NCBI RefSeq assembly: GCF_020536995.1
Contig: NC_068356.1
Span: forward strand, 26,888,972-26,952,971
Length of the DNA: 64,000 bases
DNA from: Dreissena polymorpha
Lineage: Eukaryota > Mollusca > Bivalvia > Myida > Dreissenidae
Direction of reading: 5' to 3'
Position numbers and translations under genes: made by a program. Below the pieces are notes generated by a model that was not told the origin of the DNA, searched no databases, and saw only the letters and a program-made list of their open reading frames with translations. Shown here piece after piece: positions 1 through 11,647 of the stretch (position 1 is its first letter; each line of letters starts with the position of its first letter).

Positions 1-390
1 AAATCACTGTTTAATGAAATGTACATGTTTGTAGAGCATTATATACAGTCTTGATAAGAAATGTTGATGAGAAATTGCGTTGAATTGAACGAGTCATAAT
101 ATAACATAACATTGAGCTTTTTTAAAACTGTTTTTCTATTTATTTCAGGTACGACCAAGAAAATAAGCATGTAATAACAGCGCTGACGAGATTTGTATTA
201 TTTATTTCATAAAGATTTATTAAAATGCATGATAATGTTACAAATATGATTTTTAATACATGTATATCTTTTTATTGTACATGTCCTGAATTAAAACTGA
301 TTTTAATACATATTTAAAAAAACGTGAAAGAAGTAATCTTTATATTGTTATATTGAAAAAATAAATATTTATCACAATATTCCTTGATAA
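1..390. other. AT-rich unassigned sequence
   Basis: No open frame, repeat unit or RNA gene was recognised. Homology to the repeat at 13185-14014 begins near 391. Confidence 0.5.
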
Positions 391-1206
391 TGTTATTTTT
401 AAATATGTGACGAAATGAACTTGTTACTGAAAAAACAGGTATAGACATAGTCACCGGGCAACATAAGAACTGATCTTTTTGCATTATAATATCACTAAAA
501 TTAATACTTACTGCTGATGTCTCGAATGTATATTTGAATCAATACATGTTACAATAGAAACAGGAAATCACTAAAATAGTCTGATATCAAATTACATGTT
601 CATGTAACATGTTTATAATATTATGTAAATATTGGCAAGCAATATGTACACAAATGAGAGAGCATTTTCAAAACGTTAACAAAAACAATTCTTTAAACAA
701 GACTATTGCCAAGCAATACATGTCCCCTACCGGCTCCACCATTGTCAGATTTTTTTATATATATTTGTTGCCATAGCAAGTAGAATTTTTGACGTAAGAA
801 CAAAATGAAATTACGTACATAGTGTCCATATTGCCATCTATCCATGATCTCAAGTTTCATGAAAAAATATTAAGAACTTAAAAGTTATCGCAGGATCCTG
901 AAAAGAGTGACAGACTCACGGACTGACGGACACACAGAGCGCAAACCATAAGTCCCCTGTGGTGAAACCTGTTGGGGACAATAAACAATAAGCAATACTT
1001 CATGCAGAAACCATACATTTACCTGTAATCACCGCAAACCACCCGGGCCGCGATGGTCCATCGCGATAGCACCCGCAGTGCTCACCCACTGTCACTGTGA
1101 TCTATTACGATGGAAACACCTTCAGATCATGGTGATTGTCACACTGACAAAAAGTTGACCACGGTGTGACTGTGTTTTAGGCAGATATCGCGGTAGACGT
1201 ATTGTA
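391..1206 (+). repeat. Dispersed repeat, inverted relative of 13185-14014
   Basis: The segment from about 410 to 620 is a clear reverse-complement match to about 13750-13990. The match resumes at 1005-1206, whose last 26 bases resemble the reverse complement of 13189-13214. Between these blocks lies a younger F3 insertion (697-982). The 1030-1200 part is rich in short CACCGC/GCGGTG words. Its outer end resembles the termini of the element at 22970-24523, so this is probably a degraded non-autonomous DNA transposon of that group. No coding capacity was seen. Confidence 0.6.
697..982 (+). mobile_element. F3 element (short tandem-repeat element), nested
   Basis: It starts ACAAG (697), then a hairpin TATTGCCAAGCAATA (704-718), then box X GTCCCCTACCGG (722-733). 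The 3' end (about 951-982) is a hairpin whose left arm repeats GTCCCCT and whose right arm ends GGGGAC, followed by AATAA. It interrupts the older repeat at 391-1206. The uninterrupted relative near 13700 shows no obvious target duplication. Only one internal unit is present. Confidence 0.7.
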
Positions 1207-1255
1207 TCAAGGCTCTTATATCATGTTTCTCACCCTAAATTTAGAAGAGTAACTT

Positions 1256-1976
1256 CAGGGCTATAGATAACAAGCGTACTTGCGTTATTATGCAATTAAA
1301 ATAACCAAAAACGTAAATTAATTCAAAATAAAGTGTACAAAAACGTAAATACAAATTTAATAACGTAATTCCCGTAAAAAACCTTGCGTCACGAAACGCA
1401 ATCCTTACGAACACCGGGCGTATGTTTTAGACTGGTTATTTTCCGTAAAAAAATGTACTGCATAGTTTATATGCAGTCCCATGAAGAAAAGAAGCAGTCT
1501 TTCCAGCGATTATCAATCTTTGGGGTAGTATTGTAATTATTGGTAGACCCGTCCAATTTCTACTTTCATTTCCAAGGTATTCAACTCAAAATGACCCGTA
1601 AACGGGGTGCATCGCTTTGAACAGCCAGGACTTAATCAATTGTGAAGAGATTTTCATTAATTCCGTATTATTCAACAAACAATGAATAACTTTGATCAGA
1701 AATTCAGTAATTGTTTGTTTTTATGTACAGGTACCTTTTTAAATTCCATTTGTATAAATAATAAAGTAACCTTAGTAGATTTAAATTATGTTATACGTCA
1801 TTCCCTTAATTACCCAATTGAGTTTAAAAAAAAACGGGGGTGAAAAAAACCCAATTAAGCTCAAAAGTAGGGGGTGAAATTTTTTGATAAAACTCTATTG
1901 AATTTACAAAAACCCTATTGTTGTCAAAAACAGGGGGTGAATTACCCAAAATACCCAAAAGTTATCTATAGCCCTG
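1256..1976. mobile_element. Non-autonomous DNA transposon with perfect CAGGG-type TIRs
   Basis: The left end CAGGGCTATAGATAAC (1256-1271) and right end GTTATCTATAGCCCTG (1961-1976) are perfect 16-bp inverted repeats. The flanks carry a 7-bp direct repeat GTAACTT (1249-1255 and 1977-1983). Termini beginning CAGGG are typical of hAT-like elements, but hAT normally duplicates 8 bp, so the superfamily is uncertain. No transposase frame was found in the 721 bp. The right part has several short 'gggggtga' blocks. Confidence 0.8.
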
Positions 1977-2137
1977 GTAACTTGAAAGTAAGAGAGTCTG
2001 ACAATCAGAGAAAATAAAAATTACGGACACTTAAAGATCTGTTCAATTATATCTGTTTCATTGTACAAAATGCAATAGCCCAATGAATATATGTTTTATT
2101 GTGTTATCTTTATTGAAGAAACTAGTATTTGAATAAA

Positions 2138-3456
2138 ACAAGAGGGCCATGATGGCCCTGAATCGCTCACCTGACTAACCAAATACAATCCCAACCCAGA
2201 TTTCATCAAGATAAACATTGTGACCAAATTTAATAAAGATTAGATGAAAACTGTGACCTCTACTGTCTACACAAGGTTTTTCTATTATTTGACCTAGTGA
2301 CCTTGTTTTTGACCCCAGCTGACCCAAATACAATCCCAACCCAGATTATATCAAGATAAACATTCTGATCAAATTTTATAAAGATTGGATGAAAACTGTG
2401 ACCTCTACTGTCTACACAAGGTTTTTCTATTATTTGATCTAGTGACCTAGTTTTTGACCCCAGATGACCCAAATACAATCCCAACCCAGATTTCATCAAG
2501 ATAAACATTCTGACCCAATTTCATAAAGATTAGATGAAAACTGTGACCTCTATTGTCTTTACAAGGTTTTTCTATTATTTGACCTAGTGACCTAGTTTTT
2601 TACCTAGTGACCTTGTTTTTGACCCCAGATGACCCAAATTCAATCCCAACCCAGATTTCATCAAGATAAACATTCTGACCAAATTTTATAAAGATTGGAT
2701 GAAAACTGTGACCTTTACTGTCTACACAAATAAATTGTTGACGGTTTTTCTATTATTTGACCTAGTGACCTAGTTTTTGACCTCAGATGACCCAAATACA
2801 ATCCCAACCCATATTTTATCAAGATAAACATTCTGACCTTATTTCATAAAGATTGGATGAAAACTGCGACCTCTATTGTCTACACAAGGTTTTTCTATTA
2901 TTTGACCTAGTTTTTGACCTAGTGACCAAGTTTTTGACCCCAGATGACCCAAATACAATCCCAACCCAGATTTTATCAAGATAAACATTCTGACCAAATT
3001 TCATAAAGATTGGATGAAAACTGTGATCTCTACTGTCTACACAAGGTTTTTCTACTTTTTGACCTAGTGAACTAGTGTTTAACCCCAGATGACCCAAATA
3101 CAATCCCAACCCAGATTTCATCAAGATAAACATTCTGACCTTATTTCATAAAGATTGGATGAAAACAGCGACCTCTATTGTCTACACAAGGTTTTTCTAT
3201 TATTTGACCTATTATGTGACCTAGTTTTTGACCTAGTTACCTAGTTTTTGACCCCAGATAACCCAAATACAATCCCAACCCAGATTTCATCAAGATAAAC
3301 ATTCTGACCAAATTTCATAAAGATTGGATGAAAACTGTGACCTCTACTGTCTACACAAACAAATTGTTTACGGACACACGCACGCACACACATACGGACG
3401 CCAGACATCACACGGTCACATAAGCTCACCATGTCACTTTGTGACAGGTGAGCTAA
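2138..3456 (+). mobile_element. F1 element with about nine degenerate tandem units
   Basis: The head is ACAAG (2138), then a hairpin AGGGCCATGATGGCCCT (2143-2159), then box X GCTCACCTGAC (2165-2175). The body is a degenerate array of roughly 115-160 bp units, each containing a CAATCCCAACCCAGAT word and TGACCTAGTGACC. The tail has ACGGACAC-like sequence and a terminal hairpin at 3423-3454 whose right arm GACAGGTGAGCT complements box X. Short minus-strand open frames across the units are low-information by-products of the repeats. Confidence 0.8.
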
Positions 3457-4667
3457 AAACAAAGGATACTCTGCTATTTACTCCACTTCAAGTCTTATAA
3501 TTGACATGTGATAAAGAGAAGGTAACTACTCTATACGTCTTTATCTACATGAATGAGAACAAGGGCAGATTTTGAATGAAAAAAAATTTATTTTTTCTAT
3601 TGACCTGGTTTAATTAATTGGCTTAAATTAAAAAGAAGAGCAGAACAAAGTTAATCTCATTCCAAAATAATAATAATTAAGTGTTAAAAAATGTTCAATT
3701 TTTTATTTTTTAATTAATTGCATTTGTATTATATACATTGTGTACATCTACTCTGTATTGAATACATAAATAAAATATCTAGCACATAACTAAATTTTAT
3801 TTTTATTTTTGCCTCGATATACAAATAATTTAAAACTACATTAACAATTATTGTACAGCTCAATAATTTCTTTTTAATAGTTGTAAAAAAAGATAGGTAC
3901 AAGAAATTTTAAGCCTTAATGATTATGAGAAAATATTGGTTCCTTTTTTTAATCTTTCAGTTATATCAGGAATTATTAATGCAAATTAACCAATATTAAC
4001 GACGATATATTTCATGTTATTTATATTTATAGAGTTTAAACAGCATTAACCAATTCAAACGTATAAATATGCACAAACAAAATTACACATTATTTTATAT
4101 CTAAACAAAACAAAAATATACAGTACCTAATTATTTATATAATTACCACTCTCACATCGATCCAATCTGCATTAGTACCAGTAGTGACTAAATTGTTATT
4201 CTTAAACTTCCTTTTATACTTAAATAGTATATCCCGACAAATTGTACTACTTACTTTGAGAAACTTGATACCTATTCATGCATTACAAATTCAATCAATC
4301 TTTCACCCCTGATAACATTCTCATTGTTAACACTGGTCATAAATTAATCGAAACACACAGGTACATACATGACTTTTAAGTTTTAACATACCACTCGCTG
4401 CAATGTTTGAACTTATTGCAGTTCAAAAGCTCCTCTTGTAATTATTCACATACATCAGCTGATGCAAGTATTCCAGATATTGCAAGATAATAGAGCAGAA
4501 GCAATCTTTCTTCAATTTTTCACAGAACATTATACGGATGTTTAAACCTTTCTTTATTTACATTTTAACAGAAATTTTAAGTACGCAGAATAAAATATAT
4601 TATAAACACGATAGTTATGGAAGATAAAAACTGCCTTCTGTAGACAGAAACTGATATGTTTGGTTAC
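3457..4667. other. AT-rich unassigned sequence
   Basis: About 1.2 kb between F1 and the AACATAATG array. No exon-like frame, inverted repeat or RNA gene was recognised. Confidence 0.5.
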
Positions 4668-6340
4668 TTGACATTATGTTGGTTCAAGTTAACAACTTCA
4701 CATAATGTGGGGTTAAGTTGACCTTTAGTTGGGTTTAGTTGACATGATATTGGATTTAGTTAGCATTATGTATGGTTAAGGTAACATTATGTTGGGTTAA
4801 GGTGACATTATGTTTGGTTATTTTAAAATTATGTTAAGCCAACATTATGTTTGATTAAGTTGACATTATGTTATGTTAACTTGATTTAACATAATACCAA
4901 TTTGACACAACAGAATCAAAACTGGACGCGACATAATGTCAACTTAACTCAACAGAATGTAAACTTTACCCAACATAATGTCAACTTAACCCAACAGGAT
5001 GTCAACTTAACCCAACATAATGTAAACTTAACCCAACATAATGTCAATTTAACCCAACAAAATGTCAATTTCACCCAACATAATGTTAACCCAAAATCAT
5101 GTTGACTGAACACAATGTCAACTTAACCCAACAGAATGTCAACTTATTGCAACATAATGTCCACTTTACTCAACATAATGTTGACCCAACACTAAGTTGA
5201 CTTAACATAATGTCAACTTAATCCAAAATAAAGTCAATTTAACACAAGATAATGTTAACTTAACCCAACATAATGTCCACTTTACTCAACATGTCAATTA
5301 AACCCAACATAATGTCAATTTAACCCAAAATATTGTTAACCCAAAATCATGTTGACTGAACACAATGTCAACTTAACCCAACAGAATGTCAACTTATCCC
5401 AACATAATGTCCACTTTACTCAACATGTTAACCCAACATTTAGTTGACTTAAAGTCAACTTAATCTAAAACAAGGGCTGTTTGTAGAAGATGCATGCCCC
5501 CCATATGGGCTGTCCGTTGTACTGGCAGCCATTGTGTGAATACGACTTTTGTCACTGTGACCTTGACCTTTGACCTAGTGACCTGAAAATCAACAGGGTC
5601 ATCTGCAAGTCACGATCAATGTACCTATGAAGTGTCATGATCCTAGGCAAAAGCGTTCTTGAGTTATCATCCGAAAATCATTTTACTATTTTGGGTCACC
5701 GTGACCTTGACCTTTGACCTAGTGACCTCAAAATCAATAGGGGTCATCTGCGAGTCATGATCAATCTACCCATGAAGTTTCATGATCCGAGGCATATGCG
5801 TTCTTGAGTTATCATCCGGAAACCCTCTTACTATTTCGGGTCACCGTGACCTTGACCTTTGACCCAGTGACCTCAAAATCAATAGGGGTCATCTGCGAGT
5901 CATGATCAATCTACCCATGAAGTTTCATGATCCTAAGCTTATGCGTTCTTGAGTTATCATCCGGAAACCATTTTACTATTTCGGGTCACCGTGACCTTGA
6001 CCTTTGACCTAGTGACCTCAAAATCAATAGGGGTCATCTGCAAGTCATGATCAATGTACCTATGAAGTTTCATGATACTAGGCCCAAGCGTTCTTGAGTT
6101 ATCGTCTGACAACCACCTGGTGGACGGACGGACCGACCGACATGAGCAAAGCAATATACCCCCTCTTCTTCGAAGGGGGGCATAATAAAGTCAATTTAAC
6201 ACAAGATAATGTTAAATTAACCCAATATAATGTCAACTTATCTCAACATAACCTGACCAACCATAATATCCACTAACACCAACATAATGCCTACTAAGCA
6301 AACATAATAGCAGTTTCTCTCAACAAAAGGCAGTTTTGGT
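4668..6340. repeat. AACATAATG minisatellite (about 20-21 bp unit) with a strand switch
   Basis: Units of the type CAACATAATGTCAACTTAAC repeat many times on the + strand from about 4880. From 4668 to about 4876 the same motif is read on the opposite strand (TTATGTTGGGTTAAGG). The array is split by an F2 element at 5471-6184 and resumes to about 6340. It contains occasional higher-order repetition: 5175-5265 closely matches the two sides of the F2 insertion joined together. Confidence 0.85.
5471..6184 (+). mobile_element. F2 element inserted in the minisatellite
   Basis: The head is CAAGGGCTGTTTG, followed by box X ATGCCCCCC and a CCCATATGGG palindrome. About four degenerate ~140-bp units follow, each with a TGACCTTTGACCTAGTGACC core. 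The tail is GGTGGACGGACGG and a terminal hairpin CCCCCTCTTCTTCGAAGGGG (about 6159-6178), followed by GGCATAA. The paralogous empty site at 5217-5258 places the boundaries to within 2 bp and shows no longer target duplication. Confidence 0.85.
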
Positions 6341-6751
6341 GTTCCATAGTATTTATTACCATATCATTATGGGCGATCTCATGAAGGCTACATCCTGTTT
6401 TTAGAACATGACCTCTTGCCATATCACCCATAAAGCTTAAATTACACCAAATTAGGTACTTAATATGTTAATCAGTGTGATTATACAACAATGGTGAATA
6501 AGTCTCAATAATGACATTTAAAGCTATAATAAAGAGATAAAGAAGGTAATTTTAAAGAACTGGGCCCGATATTCTTTTATTTAATTAACTCCTAATAATC
6601 AGCTGCTGTCCGAAATCCAGGTTCTTCCTATCTCTTATAAATCATGAAACCACACAATGTCAACGTGTACAAGTACTCATAACTTTGTTGAAGGGCAAAC
6701 AATAGTTAACCAATAATAAACAAAGGAAATTGAATTGTCAAGATATATAAA
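6341..6751. other. Unassigned sequence
   Basis: No gene or repeat boundary was recognised between the minisatellite and the next F1-class head. Confidence 0.45.
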
Positions 6752-9013
6752 ACAAGAGGGCCAATATGGCCCTAGTTGGCTCACCTGAGATGAGTCAGTT
6801 CATTCAATCTTTACCAAATGTCAAACTTGACCTAGATATTGTCAAGACAAACATCATGGTCAAGTTTCATCATTATTTCATCTGTAGAGTCATGATCAAT
6901 ATACCTATGAAGTTTCATGATCCTAGGCAAAAGCATTCTTGAGTTATCATCCAGAAACCATTTTTCCAAGTTGAGTCACCGTGACCTTGACAGCCATTGT
7001 GTGAATACGTTATTTGGCACTGTGACCTTGACCTTTGACCTAGTGACCTGATAATCAATAGGGGTCATCTGCAAGTCATGAACAATATACATATGAAGTT
7101 TCATAAACCTAGACATAAGCGTTCTTGAGTTATCATCCAGACACACTTTTACTATTTCAGATCACCCTGACCTTGACCTTTGACCTAGTGACCTGAAAAT
7201 CAATAGGAGTCATCTGCGAGTCATGATCATTGTACCTATGAAGTTTCATGATCCTAGGCATAAGCGTTCTTGAGTTATCATCCAGAAACCATTTTACTTT
7301 TTCAGGTCATCGTGACCTTTGACCTAGTGACCTGAAAATCAATAGGGGTCATCTTCGAGTCATGATCAATGAATGTACCTATGAAGTTTCATGATCCTAG
7401 GCCTAAGTGTTCTTGAGTTATCATCCGGAAACCATTTTACTATTTTGGGTCATCGTGACCTTGACCTTTGACCTAGTGACCTGAAAATCAAAAGGGGTCA
7501 TCTATGAGTTATGATCCATGTACCAATGAAGTTTCATGATCCTAGGCCTAAGCATTCTTGAGTTATCATCCGGAAACCATTTTAGTTATCATCCGGAAAC
7601 CATTTTACTATTTTGGGTCATCGTGACCTTGACCTTTGACCTAGTGACCAGAAAATCAATATCTGCGAGTCATGATCATTGTACCTATGAAGTTTCAGGA
7701 TCCTAGGCATAAGCGTTCTTGAGTTATCATCCAGCAACCATTTTACTGCTTTGGGTCACCGTGACCTTGACCTTAGACCTAGTGACCTGAAAATCAATAG
7801 GGGTCATCTGCGACTCATGATCAATGTATCTATGATCTATGAAGTTTCATGATCCTAGGCATAAGTTTTCTTGAGTTATCATCCAGAAACCATTTTACTA
7901 TTTCGGGTCATCGTGACCTTGACCTTTGACCTAGTGACCTAAAAATCAATAGGAGTCATCTGCGAGTCATGATCAATGTACCTATGAAGTTTCATGATCC
8001 TTGGCATAAGCGTTCTTGAGTAATCATCCGGACACCATCTGGTGGACGGACGGACCGACATGAGCAAAACAATATACCCCCTCTTCTTCGAAAGGGGGGG
8101 GGGGCATAATGAGAAAACTGCCCCCCTCCCAGCAGCAATGTTATTCAACTGACCGGAACCATTTTTGAACTCAACTCTCGTATCAAAGAAAAAAATGTTC
8201 TCAGCAAATTTCATGAAAAAAATTGGGCCAAAAATGTGACTTCTACTGTGTTCACATGTTTTCACTATTTACATATAGAAAAAAATGCCCCGCCCACTGG
8301 CGGCCATGTTTTTTCACCTATCCCGACCATTTTCAAACTCGACTGAGATATCAATAAAACCAATGTTTTGACAACTTTCATGATGATTGGGCAAAAATTG
8401 TGACTTCTAGAGTGTTAACAAGGTTTCTCTATAGCCAAATAGGAAAATTGCCACTATATACCGGGTACATATAGAGAAAAATGCCCGGCCCACTGGCGGC
8501 CATGTTTTTTCACCGATCTCAACCATTTTCGAACTCGTCAGAGACATCAATTGAACCAATCTTTTGACCAACTTTCATGATGATTGGGCAAAAATTGTGA
8601 CTTCTAGAGTGTTAACAAGGTTTCTCTATAGCCAAATAAGGAAAATTGCCCCGCCCACTGGCGGCCATGTTTTTCAACGGATCGGAACCACTTTTGAACT
8701 CAACCAAGATATCATTAAGACAAACATTTTGACAAAGTTACATGAAGATTAGGCATGAAATGTGACTTCTACAGTGTTTACAAGGTTGTTTTTTTTGACC
8801 TAGTGACCTAGTTTTTGACCTGGCACAACCCAGTTTTGAACTCGGCCGAGATTTCATTGGGACAAAGCTTTTGACCAAGTTTCATGAAGATAGGACAAGA
8901 AATGTGGCCTCTAGAGTATTTACGAGCAAATGTTTACAAACGGACGGACGGACGGACATACGACGGACAAAGACCGGTCACAAAAGCTCACCTGAGCAAT
9001 CAGGTGAGCTAAA
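6752..9013 (+). mobile_element. F1-class composite element containing an F2 array
   Basis: The head ACAAG (6752) is followed by the hairpin AGGGCCAATATGGCCCT and box X GGCTCACCTGA (6778-6788). The 3' end is a perfect 10-bp-stem hairpin AGCTCACCTG / CAGGTGAGCT (8985-8994, 9001-9010), so box X recurs exactly. Between them lie a 5'-truncated F2 array (about 6868-8107) and a second tandem array (about 8110-8940, unit about 170 bp with a GCCCACTGGCGGCCATG core). A run of GGACGGACGGAC precedes the hairpin. Confidence 0.7.
6868..8107 (+). mobile_element. F2 array, 5'-truncated, nested
   Basis: About eight degenerate ~140-bp F2 units end in the typical GGTGGACGGACGG tail and CCCCCTCTTCTTCG hairpin at about 8085-8107. 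The F2 head is absent. A partial unit duplication is visible around 7560-7600. Confidence 0.75.
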
Positions 9014-9590
9014 AACTATAAATGGCGCGGCAGAGGCGGACGCGTATCCCCACGCTGAATGTTTGACACTGGGGCGCCCCAGCGTTGGTAATTGGGCCAT
9101 GCATAATTGAGATTGACTGTATTGTCATATTGTCATTATAGAAGTTCAGTATCAACTAGAAGTGAATTGGTGTAGAAAGGAAGAAATTATAGTAAAACTG
9201 CAATTTTGGGTGGGCGTGGCCTATGTGAGCGGGGCGCCCCAGGGTTGGTAATGGGGCCATGCATAGTTGAGATTGACCGTATTGTCATAAGAGAAGTTTG
9301 GTATCAATTTGAAGACAATCAGTGTAGAAATGAAGAAATTATAGTAAAATAACCTAAAAAATGAGTGAAAATCTCTGACCCGGCCCCACCACAACCCCCA
9401 TAACTTTTGACCCAGGGGTCAGATCAAAATTCCAAATAGTGCAGGGTCGCACATATGCTCATAGCTACCATGTGTGTAAGTTTCAAGGTTCTAGTGCTTA
9501 TAGTGTAGGAGGAGATAGTGGCCAGGACAGACAGACGGACGGCGGACATAACCACAATATCCCCACGCTTTTCAAAAAGCGTGTGGATAA
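9014..9590 (+). mobile_element. F6 element
   Basis: Box X TATCCCCACGC lies at 9045-9055. The same 11 bases open the terminal hairpin at 9558-9589, whose right arm reads GCGTGTGGATA. The interior carries a repeated CAGGGTTGGTAATGGGGCCA-type segment. The tail GACAGACAGACGGACGGCGG (about 9527-9546) matches the design of the other families. Confidence 0.75.
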
Positions 9591-10162
9591 TTAATGTATC
9601 TGGGTGTGTTTTGTTACCACTGATATACTGCTGGTCTTTTGGCTGCTTGAGGTAATGGCTTGTTCAGCTTTAATTTAGATCTCAAACTCTATTGACGTAC
9701 ATGAACCAACCATTTATACTTTAAATGTTAAGTTTCATTTCAAAGAAAGACTCCCTAATAATGACTATGCGCTTCAAAATTTGTCAAAAAAGTATGTTTT
9801 GAGCACCAAGAATACATTTTTTTAAGCAAACATACAAACAAGATTTAAGCTGCCATAAATGTTATATTTCTGTCTTCTTCCTCAGAAGAACTCACATAAA
9901 TATAAAGGGGAATGCTGGCTCTTTTGGTTTAATTGCTGCTTTTTCTTGAAAATAAATCCTTGCTACATATAACTGATTAACAAAGAAATAAATAAGGATT
10001 AAATCCAATATTTCCAAGCAAAACAAGTTTGACTCTTTGAGAATTGAGAATATTGAGCTGCTTCTTTTATTGGTAATATTCCCATTTGTCTCACTTTGAG
10101 TTCAACGTCCCATTCATTTGACTACATTATTTCCCAGACTTTATATCAATACATATTTAACA
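9591..10162. other. Unassigned sequence
   Basis: AT-rich, with no exon-like frame or recognised repeat. Confidence 0.45.
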
Positions 10163-10706
10163 ACAAGAAACCGTCAGAGACGGGTGATGCTCCCCAAAGT
10201 TTTTTTTTGTCACAATATTGCACTATATATTCAGATAAAAGGAAACATCTTAAGGGCACAGTAGTTGGGGGGACAAGAATTTTTTTTTAGAAAATTTCAA
10301 AGGGCCATAACTCTGTGAAAAATCATCCGACCAGAACCCGCTGATAATATGCACATTTCCTCTTGGTAGTGAAGCTTCCCATAAAGTTTCATTGAATTCC
10401 GGTCATTAGTTGCTGAGAAATAGCCCAGACAAGAATTGCACTATATGTACAGTTAATGGAAAATTTCAAAAATTTCAAAGGGCCATATCTCTGTGAAAAA
10501 TCATCCGACCAGAACCCGCTAATAATATGCACATCTCCTCTTGGTAGTGAAGCTTCCCATAAAGTTTCATTGAATTCCGGTCATTAGTTGCTGAGAAATA
10601 GCCCGGACAAAAATTGTGCACGGACGGACAGACAGACAGACACACACACGGACAGACGAAGCGGCGACTATATGCTCCTCCCAAAATAAATTATGGGGGA
10701 GCATAA
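10163..10706 (+). mobile_element. F5 element, copy 1
   Basis: It starts ACAAG (10163), then a hairpin CCGTCAGAGACGG (10171-10183), then box X ATGCTCCCCAAA (10187-10198). The body holds units with 'TTTCAAAGGGCCATAACTCT' and 'CCTCTTGGTAGTGAAGCTTC' words. The tail is GGACGGACAGACAGACAGAC followed by a hairpin with arms ATGCTCCTCCC (10672-10682) and GGGGGAGCAT (10695-10704). Confidence 0.8.
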
Positions 10707-10817
10707 AAAGGATCCATGGGCTGTTGTGTTGTTGACAAAAAAAGTATTAAAATGCAATATTTTCCTTCAAATTTGTCATTAAATATTTTGTAGCATTTGT
10801 AAATTTCAGCGGTTTGA

Positions 10818-11090
10818 GAAAGTTTGCCGAGGAAGCCAGACTGCGAGCCCTCTAAGAAAGGCTGCGGAGTAAGCTTGACTGCAACACTGGGCCCCCTCCC
10901 CCCCTACACACACACCGCTTATAAAGGTTGTGGAGGAAGCTGGAATGCAGAGCCCCCCTGAGAAAGGTTGTGGAGGTGTGGAGGAAGCGCAACACCAACC
11001 CCCCCCCCCAGAAAAGGTCCCAGAGGAAGCTAGACTGCACTGCAACTCCCTATGAGAACGTTTGTGGAGGAAGACAGACTGCAAGTAATG
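10818..11090. repeat. Degenerate minisatellite, unit about 45-55 bp
   Basis: Repeated words TGTGGAGGAAGC and AGACTGCA alternate with C-rich runs. The overlapping open frames on both strands follow from this repetition and are not taken as genes. Confidence 0.65.
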
Positions 11091-11647
11091 CAGTCATACA
11101 ATCATATATATGCAAATCAAACATTCAATTTCACTAATAAACACATACAATAAATAAGTGCCCTACATATGGAATATAATCTTGATTTTGTCGATTTTAG
11201 AATTAATATTTATTTATATCGTTTGAAACGTATTTTATTGCATCAACAGTAATCAAAATAATTGTTAAAATAATGTTAATTCATAGTTTTCATTTTATTT
11301 CATTGAAACATAAGAATATTTGAAACTCAAATTCAAACTAGATATTCAAATAAAATAGAGTATATTTGGTTTCTTACCTGAGCAACGCCACAATCAAACA
11401 CACAATGTATTTTACACTAGAAATGCAATGCACATGTAGTTCTTGCATTACCTGATATACTTATTATGGTTTTTGTATGGATTATTTGGCGTAACCAGGT
11501 GATATAGAAAACCAATAAGAAGTTGTCAAATGTTGGTTCAATACCTTTAAGTACTGTTAAAAAGCAATCTTGCCTCAGAAAAAAAAAATATTCCTGAACA
11601 CTGATTGCCAACACAAGTACAATTACAACAGTGACATTGCCAATAAC
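11091..11647. other. AT-rich unassigned sequence
   Basis: Nothing recognisable before the second F5 element. Confidence 0.45.

Noticed and set aside
2138-3456. Possible CRISPR-like array of regular repeats
   Set aside because: The units are degenerate, over 100 bp, without unique spacers, and the context is eukaryotic.
3415-3456. F1 end as a canonical Helitron 3' end (hairpin then CTRR)
   Set aside because: GAGCTAA after the hairpin is suggestive for F1, but the other families end CATAA or ACTAA. A Helentron-like design explains all of them better; I therefore did not call canonical Helitron.
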